A stretch of 64,000 nt of DNA. Origin: Nakamurella sp. A5-74. GTDB taxonomy: Bacteria > Actinomycetota > Actinomycetes > Mycobacteriales > Nakamurellaceae. The notes beneath the pieces are model-generated. The model made no database searches. It was not told the origin of the DNA and saw only the letters and a program-made list of their open reading frames with translations. Every line of letters begins with the position of its first letter. The stretch's first letter is position 1. The translations under genes and the position numbers were made by a program. The DNA lies in contig NZ_CP159218.1 of assembly GCF_040438885.1 (NCBI RefSeq), forward strand, positions 186,001 through 250,000, in the 5' to 3' direction. Below, piece after piece: positions 28,228-36,416 of the stretch.

Positions 28228-29969
28228 GTAGCCGGCCGCCGCCGGCCGTCTGCGCCGACGGGGCGGGCGGTGCGGCCGTCGTCGAGCTGGACAACATCAC
28301 CGTGGCCTTTGCCCGGCGCGACGAGCCCGTGCTGCGCGCGGTGTCGGTGCGGCTCGCACCGGGAGAACAGATGGTCGTCTTCGGCGCGTCCGGGTCGGGT
28401 AAGTCGACGCTCCTGCACGTGATCACCGGGGTCGTCCCGCACACCGTGACCGCGGACATCACCGGCGGGGTGATCGTCGCCGGGACGAGTGATGCCAGCT
28501 CCGTCGTCGAACGGTCCCGGCACCTCGGGGTCCTTGCCCAGGACCCGTCCGCGGCGGTCTGCCTGCCGCAGGTCGAACAGGAGCTCGCTCTGCCGCTGGA
28601 GAATCAGGCGACCGAGCCGGCGACCATCGGTCCGCGGGTCAGTGCCGTCCTGGATGCCGTCGGCGCCGCCGGTTTGCGACACCGGGCTACCGCACGTCTC
28701 TCCGGCGGGGAGGCTCAGCGGGTCGCCGTCGCGGCGGCCCTGATCACCGAGCCCGAGGTGCTCCTGCTCGACGAGCCGACATCGATGCTCGACCCGGCCG
28801 GGGTCGCCTCGGTGCGCGGGGCGCTGGCCGGGGCGATCGAGAGGTACCGGCCCGCGATGGTCCTCGTCGAGCATCGGCTCGACGAATGGGCTGGCGTGGC
28901 CGGGACCGCCGGGCTGCCCGGTCGAGCTCTCGTTCTGGGCGATGCCGGAACGGTGCTGGCCGACGGACCGACCGACATCGTCTTGCGCGACCACGCCGGC
29001 ACCCTCCACGCGGCCGGCTGCTGGCTGCCGCTGGATGCCGAGCTGTACGCGCTCACCGGTGCGGCGGGCGGGCTCGGAACAGAAGTGAACGCCGACCTGC
29101 TGCATGCCCTCGCCGACGGACCCGTTCCCCACCGGTCCGGTGAAGAGGTGCTCCTGTCGGCCCGCGCCATCACGGTCGGCCCGGAGGCGCCTGCAGGCCG
29201 GAAGAAGCGCCGCGACCGTCGACGACCCGTGCCTGACCTGCAGGAATGTCCGCCGCTTCTGTCCGACGTGGATGTCACCGTACGGTCCGGGGAAGTGGTA
29301 TCCGTCCTCGGCGCCAACGGCGTCGGGAAGTCGACGCTGCTGCTCACCCTGGCCGGGCTCCTGCCTCCACTCGTGGGCACCGTGCAGGGCCCGCGGCCGG
29401 GCCTGGTGTTCCAGAACGCAGAGCACCAGTTCGTCGCCACGACCGTGCGCAAGGAGATCGGTCACGGGCTGCCGCCGGAGACCGCGAAGGAGGTGGTGGA
29501 CGGGCAGCTGCGCCGCCACCGGCTCACCCATCTCGCCGACCAGAATCCGTTTCGGCTCTCCGGCGGTGAGAAACGCAGGCTCAGCCTGGCCGCCATGCTC
29601 GCCCACGACCGGCCCGTGCTGCTGGCCGACGAGCCCACCCTCGGGCTCGACCGGCGTGATGCCATCGCGACCGCCGCGATCCTGCGGGACGTCGCCGAGC
29701 GCGGCGGCGCTGTCGTCCTGGCGAGCCACGACCTGCGGCTCGTGGGCGGTCTGGCCGATCGCGTCATCGTCCTGGGCGACGGTGGGGTACTCGCCGAGGG
29801 CCCCACCGAAGAGGTGTTCTCCGATGCAGCGGCGCTCGCCCGGGCGGGGCTGAGCCTGCCTCCGCTCATTGCCTGGCTCCTGGCTCACACGGCCGGCGCA
29901 GTCGCACGCGTGCTGGGCCAGCTGGACGACGCCGTGACCACATCCACACTCAAGGAGGTGATCCGATGA
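28224..29969 (+). CDS. ykoD: YkoD, duplicated ECF transporter ATPase
   Basis: A 581-residue protein with two fused ABC ATPase domains that power the thiamine-precursor ECF transporter. First domain: Walker A GASGSGKST, signature LSGGEAQR, Walker B LLLDEPTS. Second domain: Walker A GANGVGKST, signature LSGGEKRR, Walker B LLADEPTLGLD. Both are complete. A Q-loop-bearing VFQNAEHQFV lies in the second copy. It starts with GTG overlapping ykoE and ends overlapping ykoC. Confidence 0.95.
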   Translation: MSSRPPPAVCADGAGGAAVVELDNITVAFARRDEPVLRAVSVRLAPGEQMVVFGASGSGKSTLLHVITGVVPHTVTADITGGVIVAGTSDASSVVERSRHLGVLAQDPSAAVCLPQVEQELALPLENQATEPATIGPRVSAVLDAVGAAGLRHRATARLSGGEAQRVAVAAALITEPEVLLLDEPTSMLDPAGVASVRGALAGAIERYRPAMVLVEHRLDEWAGVAGTAGLPGRALVLGDAGTVLADGPTDIVLRDHAGTLHAAGCWLPLDAELYALTGAAGGLGTEVNADLLHALADGPVPHRSGEEVLLSARAITVGPEAPAGRKKRRDRRRPVPDLQECPPLLSDVDVTVRSGEVVSVLGANGVGKSTLLLTLAGLLPPLVGTVQGPRPGLVFQNAEHQFVATTVRKEIGHGLPPETAKEVVDGQLRRHRLTHLADQNPFRLSGGEKRRLSLAAMLAHDRPVLLADEPTLGLDRRDAIATAAILRDVAERGGAVVLASHDLRLVGGLADRVIVLGDGGVLAEGPTEEVFSDAAALARAGLSLPPLIAWLLAHTAGAVARVLGQLDDAVTTSTLKEVIR

Positions 29970-30769
29970 GCGTCCTGACCGGAGCCGCTGCCGCCGAATC
30001 CCCGCTTGCTCGCCGGAATCCGACGGTCAAGCTCGCGTTGCTCGTCATCGTCTCCCTCGCCGCGATGTTCCTCCTCGACCCGATCACCCCAGCCGTCCTG
30101 TACGTTCTCGGGCTGGTCGGGGTCGCGATCTCAGTGCGAGTACCGGCGCGCACGCTTGCCCTCGCCCACGTGCCGTTCCTCGCCTTCGCGTTCAGCGTGT
30201 TCGTCGTCAACGTGCTCTCCCGATCCGGGACGGTCATCTGGCAGGCCGGCCCGCTCCGGGTCACCGAGGAAGGGTTGAGCGTCGGGGCCGCGCTCGCGGC
30301 CCGCACCCTGCTCATCGGGGTGCTCGCCGTCGGGTTCCTGCTCTCGACTGACGGGGTCGCGCTCATGACGAGCCTGCACCAGAACGCCCGCCTCGGCGCC
30401 CGGGTCACCTACGCGATCCTCGCCGGGTACCGGATGCTCCAGGAGATGCCCCGGGAATGGTCGACGATTCGCCACGCTCACACCGTGCGGGCGGACCTGC
30501 GCGGCGGCGACGCCCGCCCACCGCGGAATCCGCGACACCTCGCCGGGGCTGTCTTCACACTCCTCATCGTCTCGGTCCGTAAAGGTGAGCGGACAGCCCA
30601 GGCGCTGGAGTCCCGCGGTCTCGGGCTCGAGCCGCGGACGACCTGGCGGCCGGTCCGGGTGACCGGCGCCGACTGGCGGCTCGCCGCCGGTGTCCTCACC
30701 GTCCTCACCGCTGTGGTCGTCGGCAGCGCGGCCCTGGGAATCTTGCAGGGACCTGGTGCGCTCTTTTGA
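29966..30769 (+). CDS. ykoC: YkoC, ECF transporter T component
   Basis: A 267-residue transmembrane coupling subunit (CbiQ/EcfT family). After about five hydrophobic helices it carries the cytoplasmic coupling helices with the expected short motifs, ALESRGLG near residue 210 being the clear second Ala-Arg-Gly box. A strong aaggaggt at 29951-29958 precedes ATG 29966, boosting the last gene. It completes the riboswitch-controlled ykoFEDC operon. Confidence 0.92.
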   Translation: MSVLTGAAAAESPLARRNPTVKLALLVIVSLAAMFLLDPITPAVLYVLGLVGVAISVRVPARTLALAHVPFLAFAFSVFVVNVLSRSGTVIWQAGPLRVTEEGLSVGAALAARTLLIGVLAVGFLLSTDGVALMTSLHQNARLGARVTYAILAGYRMLQEMPREWSTIRHAHTVRADLRGGDARPPRNPRHLAGAVFTLLIVSVRKGERTAQALESRGLGLEPRTTWRPVRVTGADWRLAAGVLTVLTAVVVGSAALGILQGPGALF

Positions 30770-31107
30770 TGACGATGACCTCGGCGGCGAGTGTTGATCG
30801 ACTTTGTTCGGCGCGGCCGGGCTGGGTCTCGTACTGCTGATCGACAAGCCTCGGACATGGCCGGGCGTCGACACTTCCGACGCCGTACCAGTGAGTGGCT
30901 GATCCCGTCAGCTGCGTCGAGCCGGCGCCGGGTCGGTGCTCGCGTCGATCCGGTCAAGGAGCGACCTGATGCTGGTCGGTGTTGGCATCCTTACCGTCGA
31001 CGCAGCAGGTTCCCTGGCATTCACAGCACTGCAGACCCTGGAACCGGTCAACCCGCAGACCGTCGGCTGCAACCAGACAGCATCATCCGAGGCCGTCTCC
31101 CGCTTCG
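30770..31107. other. intergenic stretch after ykoC
   Basis: About 340 bp with no domain-bearing frame. A weak plus-strand frame from 30936 reads into the following repeats and is not convincing. No terminator with a T-tract was seen. Confidence 0.4.
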
Positions 31108-31220
31108 TCGATCGAGCGGACCCCCGTCGATCGAGCGACCCCCCCGTTGATCGAGCGACCCCCCCGTTGATCGAGCGACCCCCGTTGATCGAGCGACGAA
31201 GGAGTCGAGATCCCGTCCTG
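31108..31220. repeat. interspersed repeat cluster 3
   Basis: Four to five consecutive copies of gatcgagcgaccccc(cc)gtt followed by one full gatcgagcgacgaaggagtc copy and gagatcccgtcctg. The short unit (18-20 bp) is the internal half of the longer repeat seen at 26.3 kb, expanded in tandem. Confidence 0.85.
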
Positions 31221-31224
31221 GCCC

Positions 31225-31294
31225 GCAGCCGCTCACGTTTCGCCACGTTGCTCACGATCGAACGTGAGCGGGTGACCCGAACGTGAGCGGCTGC
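31225..31294. repeat. 13-bp perfect inverted repeat after repeat cluster 3
   Basis: gcagccgctcacg at 31225-31237 pairs with cgtgagcggctgc at 31282-31294. It is the same hairpin as at 26.47 kb and ends six bases from the stop of the minus-strand immunity-like gene, where it could also act as a terminator. Confidence 0.75.
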
Positions 31295-31300
31295 GGACGG

Positions 31301-32170
31301 TCAGCCGGAAACTGGCATCCAACGACGCTCGGGGCGTGCGAGATCGCCAGAGTCCAGCAACTCTCGGATCTGACGAAGAACAGCAGCGGTGATCTCTGGT
31401 GGCTGGTAGGTCATGGCATCGGCGACGAAATCGACCGGTGCTGCGACACCGTGCAGGCGGACGTAGTGGGCGTAGTCCTCCCGCCAGACGTACTTGCCGT
31501 CGGTGCGGATCGTCCGGGGAGCGACTCTCGTCCACGCGGGGTGCAGGACATCGTCGGAACGGTCTCGGGTGTTCTCGATGACCACCGGAGATCGGCGAAA
31601 TCGGGCGGCGACCGCTCGGTGGACCGCATAGGGCAGGGGGCGTTGAGCGAGTACTCGCATCACTGCTGTGTCAGCGTCTTTACCCCACACGTCGCCGATG
31701 ACTCTCAACGATGCAGTGTTGATGGCGTTGATCGTCGACGCCTCCCGCCAAGCGCTGCGCGCAAAACCGATGTTGCCGCCCTCCGACAGGGTTGGCAGGA
31801 CCGTCTCGTGCAGTTCGGTCCACAGTTCCCTGGTCCGGCCCTGCGCCTCCGCAAAGTTGCCCTGCTCGTGAAGGCAGTGGTCGACAACCTCTTCGGACAG
31901 CCCGATGCCGTACTCACGCACGAAGGCAGCAGCAGAGTCGCGCCAGTGGTAGATCCCGTCGGTCATCCAGTTCCCGGGACTGCGACAACTCGCCCGCCCC
32001 TGCAACGGATCATCGATGGCACTCATCCATGACGGGCCTATCAGCACGCCCTGCTCGAGGTAGCGCGCGATGGGTTCGCGCAAGTCAGGATGTAGTTGCT
32101 GGGTCAGCGGCCAGAGAAGGCCTGTGTCACCGGCAAATGGCGTCCCGAAGATGCCCAAAGGCTTGAGCAC
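31301..32170 (-). CDS. probable immunity protein for the adjacent T7SS-type toxin
   Basis: A 289-residue soluble protein with no recognised domain. It begins at or just after the end of the toxin gene (GTG at 32170, preceded by AAAGGTGA; GTG 32179 is also possible) and shares its operon. Its C-terminus (DFVADAMTYQPPEITAAVL to PERRWMPVSG) has a truncated paralog at 22.1 kb. A gene of this size directly downstream of a polymorphic toxin is usually the immunity protein, and orphan immunity fragments are a normal trait of such loci. This is inference from position; it could instead be an accessory protein. Confidence 0.5.
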   Translation of the reverse strand: MLKPLGIFGTPFAGDTGLLWPLTQQLHPDLREPIARYLEQGVLIGPSWMSAIDDPLQGRASCRSPGNWMTDGIYHWRDSAAAFVREYGIGLSEEVVDHCLHEQGNFAEAQGRTRELWTELHETVLPTLSEGGNIGFARSAWREASTINAINTASLRVIGDVWGKDADTAVMRVLAQRPLPYAVHRAVAARFRRSPVVIENTRDRSDDVLHPAWTRVAPRTIRTDGKYVWREDYAHYVRLHGVAAPVDFVADAMTYQPPEITAAVLRQIRELLDSGDLARPERRWMPVSG

Positions 32171-32171
32171 G

Positions 32172-33773
32172 TCATTCACCTTTCTCGCTCGGGCGCGGAC
32201 CTGACGGCACCATCGATGGACTGTCCGACGACTTGGGCCAGAACTGCTGGAGTTCAGCCTCGACAGCGAACGGGTCTCCGTTCTCGTCGAAGTGCTTCGC
32301 CCAGACCATCCCATCTTCGTCGAGGGCTACTTCGTGCTGCGAGGCACGCACGGGCACTCCCAGCTGATCAGCGAGCTCTTGGGCGCTGCCCCGGGCGGCG
32401 TGGCAGGAGATGAACCTGACCGGTGTCCCGGGGACGTAGTGAGGTGAGGCACGAACAGCATCGGCGACCTGTCCGGTGCCGATGGCATGGTCGTTGCCTC
32501 GTCCCTCGTGCCTGGTGAAACCTTGAGGCGCTGTGGGGCGACCATCTGCGAGTCCGTGCACGACTACATCGTGCTCGCCCGGAGAGGTTCCCGCGTGGCC
32601 TCGGTTCAGGATCGTGACGTCGTCACCTCCGACAGTGGTGACGAGCGGGTCGTGCCAGACCGGTTGACCTGTGCGGAGACGGTCGTCAGGGTTCCGGGGC
32701 CAGTAGGGCTCGCGTTCGACCTCGCGGAAGGGGACCTCCCGGTATTCGCGGAGTTCTTTGCGGTTGGGTCGATCGCCCATCCACGAGGGCTTCGCACTGT
32801 TGGCCGTCTTCGACCCGGGGTACTTCGCGCCGCCACTGTTCTTCAGCCCGCGCACTCCGAACGCGGTCGTCATCGCGAGGTCTTCCCAGCCGGCCTTGCC
32901 TTGGGCCACGTTGACCGCGGTCACTCCGACGGTGCCGACGGCCACCACTTTTGCGGCACGGGCCCCCGGGATCATCGAGGCGCCGTCCATCAGGATCTGG
33001 CCCCAGTCGCCCTCACCGGTCATCACCTTCACGCCGGCATCGAGGCCGACTGCTGCTGCGCCGGCACCGATCGCGATCGGACCCATCACCGGAGCGAGGA
33101 TCGGGATCATCGCCAACAGCCCGGCGATCGACGACAGCTGCTTCAGCGCGCCGGAGATGAACCTGATGACGTCCGCGTGTTCGGCTACCCAGGTGCAGGC
33201 CGCGTTCCACACCCGTCCCCAGAACCCCGGCGGTTCCTCGAAGCGCAGCACCTTCGCCCGGTCGATCTCGGCACCGCACCGTGCCACCGACTGGCGATGC
33301 TCGGCGAGGACGCCGTTGGCGGCGTCGGTGGTGCGCTGCACCGTGAGTTGCGCTTCGGTCAGTCGGGTATCGGCAGCCCGGGCAGCTGGAACTGCCTGCG
33401 CCGCAGCATCATCGCCCGGTTGGCGGGCTGCGACGCGTGCGCGGTCGACATTCGCTCGGCGTGAATCAACCAGCTGTTGTTGGTGCTGCGCATCGGCATC
33501 GAGCCGCGCCAGTCTGCTCTGGTAGGACTCCAACTCATCGGCGTACAGGGTGAGCGCCGCTCCGACGATGCCCCAACTCTCTGCGGTCCGGGCGAGTTGG
33601 GGCGGGAGCCCGTCGTTCATCCGTTGCCGGTAGGTGTCGGCCTCGTCGCCGAGGAACTGCTGGGCATCCAGCCGCAGGATGTCGTCACCGGCAGCTGTCG
33701 CGCTCTGCGCGAACGACGACCACTGCCGCCCCGAGCCCCGGATCGAAGCCGGATCGCCGCACAGCGTGAACAT
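32172..33773 (-). CDS. polymorphic toxin with T7SS-type N-terminal domain
   Basis: A 533-residue protein of polymorphic-toxin design. Residues 1-~100 form a helical WXG100-like/T7SS-signal domain (FTLCGDPASIRGSG, LPPQLARTAESWGIVGAALTLYADELESYQ), followed by an Ala/Arg-rich coiled coil, a WNAACTWVAEHADVIRFI segment and a hydrophobic Ala/Gly region (about 215-285). The C-terminal ~130 residues vary in style and contain HGLADGRP, HAIGTGQV and PVRFISCHAARGSAQELADQ, a His/Cys arrangement reminiscent of C80-like cysteine-peptidase toxin domains. The enzymatic assignment is tentative. ATG 33773. No T7SS apparatus gene is inside the window. Confidence 0.72.
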   Translation of the reverse strand: MFTLCGDPASIRGSGRQWSSFAQSATAAGDDILRLDAQQFLGDEADTYRQRMNDGLPPQLARTAESWGIVGAALTLYADELESYQSRLARLDADAQHQQQLVDSRRANVDRARVAARQPGDDAAAQAVPAARAADTRLTEAQLTVQRTTDAANGVLAEHRQSVARCGAEIDRAKVLRFEEPPGFWGRVWNAACTWVAEHADVIRFISGALKQLSSIAGLLAMIPILAPVMGPIAIGAGAAAVGLDAGVKVMTGEGDWGQILMDGASMIPGARAAKVVAVGTVGVTAVNVAQGKAGWEDLAMTTAFGVRGLKNSGGAKYPGSKTANSAKPSWMGDRPNRKELREYREVPFREVEREPYWPRNPDDRLRTGQPVWHDPLVTTVGGDDVTILNRGHAGTSPGEHDVVVHGLADGRPTAPQGFTRHEGRGNDHAIGTGQVADAVRASPHYVPGTPVRFISCHAARGSAQELADQLGVPVRASQHEVALDEDGMVWAKHFDENGDPFAVEAELQQFWPKSSDSPSMVPSGPRPSEKGE

Positions 33774-34019
33774 CTCATCGACCCCCGTCCCCTGATCTCC
33801 AGTCCTGAATCACGGTAGGGAAGTCGGAGTGGCCGGAACGAGAGTGCGCGAGAATGTGGACAACTCGCGCGTGGGCCCGCCCGAGCGGGGAGAGCGCATC
33901 AGCCCCCCGGCTGGACCGACGCTCTCGGGTTGTTGACGAGACGGGTTCGGTTCTCAGCGACGCCGGCACCGGGGACGGCCAATGGACAGAGACGTGCGGC
34001 CAGTCCGATGCCAGACGGC

Positions 34020-34682
34020 CTAGAGGATGACGCCGTAACCGATCTGGGCCGCCGCTCGCTCGACGGCGTTCATCATGGAGCGCAGAGGTGCTGACAGTGC
34101 GGGCGCTGGTGGGAGTGAGGTCGCGGCACGCTCCCAGAGGGCGACTGCTCGTCCGGCGGGATTCACCGACGAGGAGTAGGCGATGCCCTCGATCGTGGGG
34201 TAACGGAGATGGATCTCCCTGGCCCACTTGCGAGCTTGGGACCGTTCGCCCGAGCAGATCGCGGCGTTCCCGCCGGCGCTCGTGACCCAGTCGGTGTCGC
34301 CGATGTCGAGCACCCTGACCGGCCGCGCCAGTGTGAAGACCGCGTGATGATCCAGAGTTCCGTCCGGGTCGACAGTTTTCCGGCCCTGGTAGTACTCGCC
34401 GATCGAACAGGTGAATGCGGGATATGCCTTGCTGTGTTGGATGATTCCTGCCCTGCCGAGGTACATGACACCCATGGTGGGGTGGTCGCCGACGGGGTCT
34501 GGGTGGTGGTCGAAGCGGCTGCCGGTGGGGCCCCAACTGCGGAAGGTGTTCCATCGGGTCGGGTGTGGACCGCCGGCGGGAAAGAGTCGACTCAGCGCCG
34601 TCCCGGTCGGTAGTTCCAAGATCCATCGGTGTGGATCGGACGGCCAGGCGCGCGGGTTGGGGTCGGGCAGTCGTTCACTCAC
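34020..34682 (-). CDS. RES-domain toxin, locus 2
   Basis: A 220-residue RES-family protein paralogous to the one at 24.0 kb. Matching positions are Arg32 in SRLFPA, Arg56 in SRFDHH, Tyr74 in GVMYLGR, a Glu in SIGEYY (about residue 96) followed by GRK, and the late serines in GIAYSSSVNPAG. The spacing before the catalytic Glu differs from locus 1, so the two toxins are distant paralogs rather than a recent duplication. GTG 34682 overlaps the antitoxin stop by 8 bp. Expected activity is NAD+ depletion. Confidence 0.8.
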   Translation of the reverse strand: MSERLPDPNPRAWPSDPHRWILELPTGTALSRLFPAGGPHPTRWNTFRSWGPTGSRFDHHPDPVGDHPTMGVMYLGRAGIIQHSKAYPAFTCSIGEYYQGRKTVDPDGTLDHHAVFTLARPVRVLDIGDTDWVTSAGGNAAICSGERSQARKWAREIHLRYPTIEGIAYSSSVNPAGRAVALWERAATSLPPAPALSAPLRSMMNAVERAAAQIGYGVIL

Positions 34683-35322
34683 CGGCGAGTGCGGCGACTG
34701 TCTCGGGTGGGCCCCCAGCGAGAAGCCACTCCCGTGGTGAGACGCGTTGGTCGTCGAGCACCAGATCGACGTGAGGGCTGGTGAAGAAGCGCTCGACTGC
34801 GACCGGATGCCAGCTCGGTGCGACGTGGGGGGCGACCTTCGACCAGCCAGGGAGTTCACCGTCGTCGGTGAATTGGAATGACGGCAGTCGATGAGCACTG
34901 CCGACCCGATGGGAGAGCAGTGTGTGGTTGCCGAGCCGTTGGCGGATGCGGCTGCCGTCGACACCCAGACGGACGGCGGCCTCCGCGGTGCTCAGTGCAG
35001 TGTCGAGCAGCTGCCGGTAGCGCAGGCTCGTGTGCAGCGAGGGACGTTCCAGCAGCGGCAGCGGGGTGAGATCTGCGCCGACGGACTCCAGGGCGTGCAG
35101 CTCGTCGGCGGTGAAACCCGCCTCCGGTCGCGCGTCGAGCACAGGTTCATCGGGAAGCGCGTCCACCAGGGTGTCGAGGGTGACGCCGCTGAACTCCTCG
35201 AGCCGCCGGATCTTGTCCAGCCAGCGACGGAGCAGCTCCCGGTCGTGATCGCCGTGCGTCTTCGGGCTCGCTGCGATGAGTTCGTCCAGCGCTTCGAGCT
35301 CAGGGGAGTGGATGACTGTCAT
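34675..35322 (-). CDS. RES antitoxin, Xre-like, locus 2
   Basis: A 215-residue protein upstream of the second RES toxin. A helix-turn-helix is visible as TAEAAVRLGVDGSRIRQRLG (about residues 112-131), and the C-terminal part (LPSFQFTDDGELPGWSKVAP through SPREWLLAGGPPETVAAL) is a DUF2384/MbcA-like toxin-binding region. ATG 35322 follows a GGAGG about seven bases upstream. The first ~100 residues are an extra helical region not seen in the locus 1 antitoxin. Confidence 0.75.
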   Translation of the reverse strand: MTVIHSPELEALDELIAASPKTHGDHDRELLRRWLDKIRRLEEFSGVTLDTLVDALPDEPVLDARPEAGFTADELHALESVGADLTPLPLLERPSLHTSLRYRQLLDTALSTAEAAVRLGVDGSRIRQRLGNHTLLSHRVGSAHRLPSFQFTDDGELPGWSKVAPHVAPSWHPVAVERFFTSPHVDLVLDDQRVSPREWLLAGGPPETVAALAGE

Positions 35323-35713
35323 GACCGTCCTCCACCTCTACGTACTGGTCTGGACTCACGGTAGCTCATCATGTGAGCTTGTGTGAAGATCTGCGCTGCC
35401 TGTGGAGAACTCCGGCCGCTGTGCCTGGTGACTGCGCACACCGGGTCCGGCCGCGCAGAGGTTGTTGCGCGGAGAACATCTCCGCGTGGAAGACGGTGCG
35501 GAGGTCCCCGCGCGAACGCCCGTCCATTCATGCGCGGACCGAATCCCACGGCAGACGAAGGTGAAGGGAGCGCGGCCAGACTTCCCGCGCTACATCGTGC
35601 TGCCGGTCGGGCATCCGTATGGATCATGAACTCTTGACGGTGTTCACTCGTTCGGCCTAACCTGTGCGACAGGGGGGTGCGCACGGCAGCCCAGTCAACG
35701 GGGGCGTTTGCGC
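35323..35713. other. divergent intergenic region
   Basis: About 390 bp between the minus-strand RES locus and the plus-strand membrane-protein operon; it should hold both promoters. A small Cys-containing frame at 35380-35637 is open but lacks a convincing ribosome-binding site. No clear -35/-10 pair stands out. Confidence 0.4.
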
Positions 35714-36394
35714 ATGACCAACTGGCAGTCGAACGATCAGAACTTGTACTCGCAGGGCTCACCACGGCCGGTCGGCGGAGACCCCGCCCCGAGCGGCCCC
35801 ACCACCACGCGCAGGTGGCTCCTCCCGACGCTCATAGCCGTCGCAGTCGTGGTGGCAGTCGGTGCCGGAGTGGCTGGCGCCGCCATCGGCTACGACAACG
35901 GCGCAAACACCAGTGCGGCATCCTTCGCCGCGCGACCGACGCCCACAGCAACCGTCACGGCGACTGTCGTCAGCACTCCGGCGCCGAAGACTGTCACCAA
36001 GGTGGAGACCGAGAGTGAGACCAAAACTGAGACCGAAACCGAAACCGAGACCGCGACACCGGAGGCGCCGGCGACACTGAGCCTCGAAGGTTCGATCCAG
36101 ATCCAAGGCGCGGACAACTGGAAGCCCGTCACAGGTGGTTGTGAAGGGGACTCCGGCTACGACGATCTCACCACCGGTGCGACCGTGATCGTGTACGACG
36201 GGACCAACAACAACGCCGGGGCGGGGTCTCTGGACAAGTCCGAGATCTCAGGGACGTCGTGCAAGATGTCGTTCTCCATCTCCGATGTGGTCGGAGGTTC
36301 CAACGTCTACCTGGTGGAGGTGGCCAGCCGAGGGAAGCTGAAGGCCGAACTCGTCGGTGACACGCTCTTCTACTTCGGCACGATCGGCGAATGA
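35714..36394 (+). CDS. membrane-anchored extracellular protein with Thr/Glu repeat stalk
   Basis: A 226-residue type II membrane protein: short cytoplasmic N-terminus, one transmembrane helix (about residues 36-58, LLPTLIAVAVVVAVGAGVAG), a Thr/Pro stalk with a run of Glu-Thr dipeptides near residues 98-114, then a small beta-rich extracellular domain with two cysteines (GGCEGDSGYDDL and SGTSCKMSF). It lies 22 bp upstream of the Hsp70-like gene and probably shares its transcript. Function unknown. Confidence 0.65.
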   Translation: MTNWQSNDQNLYSQGSPRPVGGDPAPSGPTTTRRWLLPTLIAVAVVVAVGAGVAGAAIGYDNGANTSAASFAARPTPTATVTATVVSTPAPKTVTKVETESETKTETETETETATPEAPATLSLEGSIQIQGADNWKPVTGGCEGDSGYDDLTTGATVIVYDGTNNNAGAGSLDKSEISGTSCKMSFSISDVVGGSNVYLVEVASRGKLKAELVGDTLFYFGTIGE

Positions 36395-36416
36395 GTCGGC
36401 CACCCGGAGGACGGGC

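Noticed and set aside
28050-29888. Long minus-strand open frame of 612 codons
   Set aside because: Antisense shadow of ykoD, which has clear ATPase motifs on the other strand.
30936-31286. Plus-strand frame after ykoC
   Set aside because: Its second half is a translation of the interspersed repeats; the first half has no domain or ribosome-binding site.
35380-35637. Small Cys-containing plus-strand frame (CAACGELRPLCLV)
   Set aside because: Only one possible zinc half-site, no ribosome-binding site, Arg-rich remainder. Not enough to call a gene.
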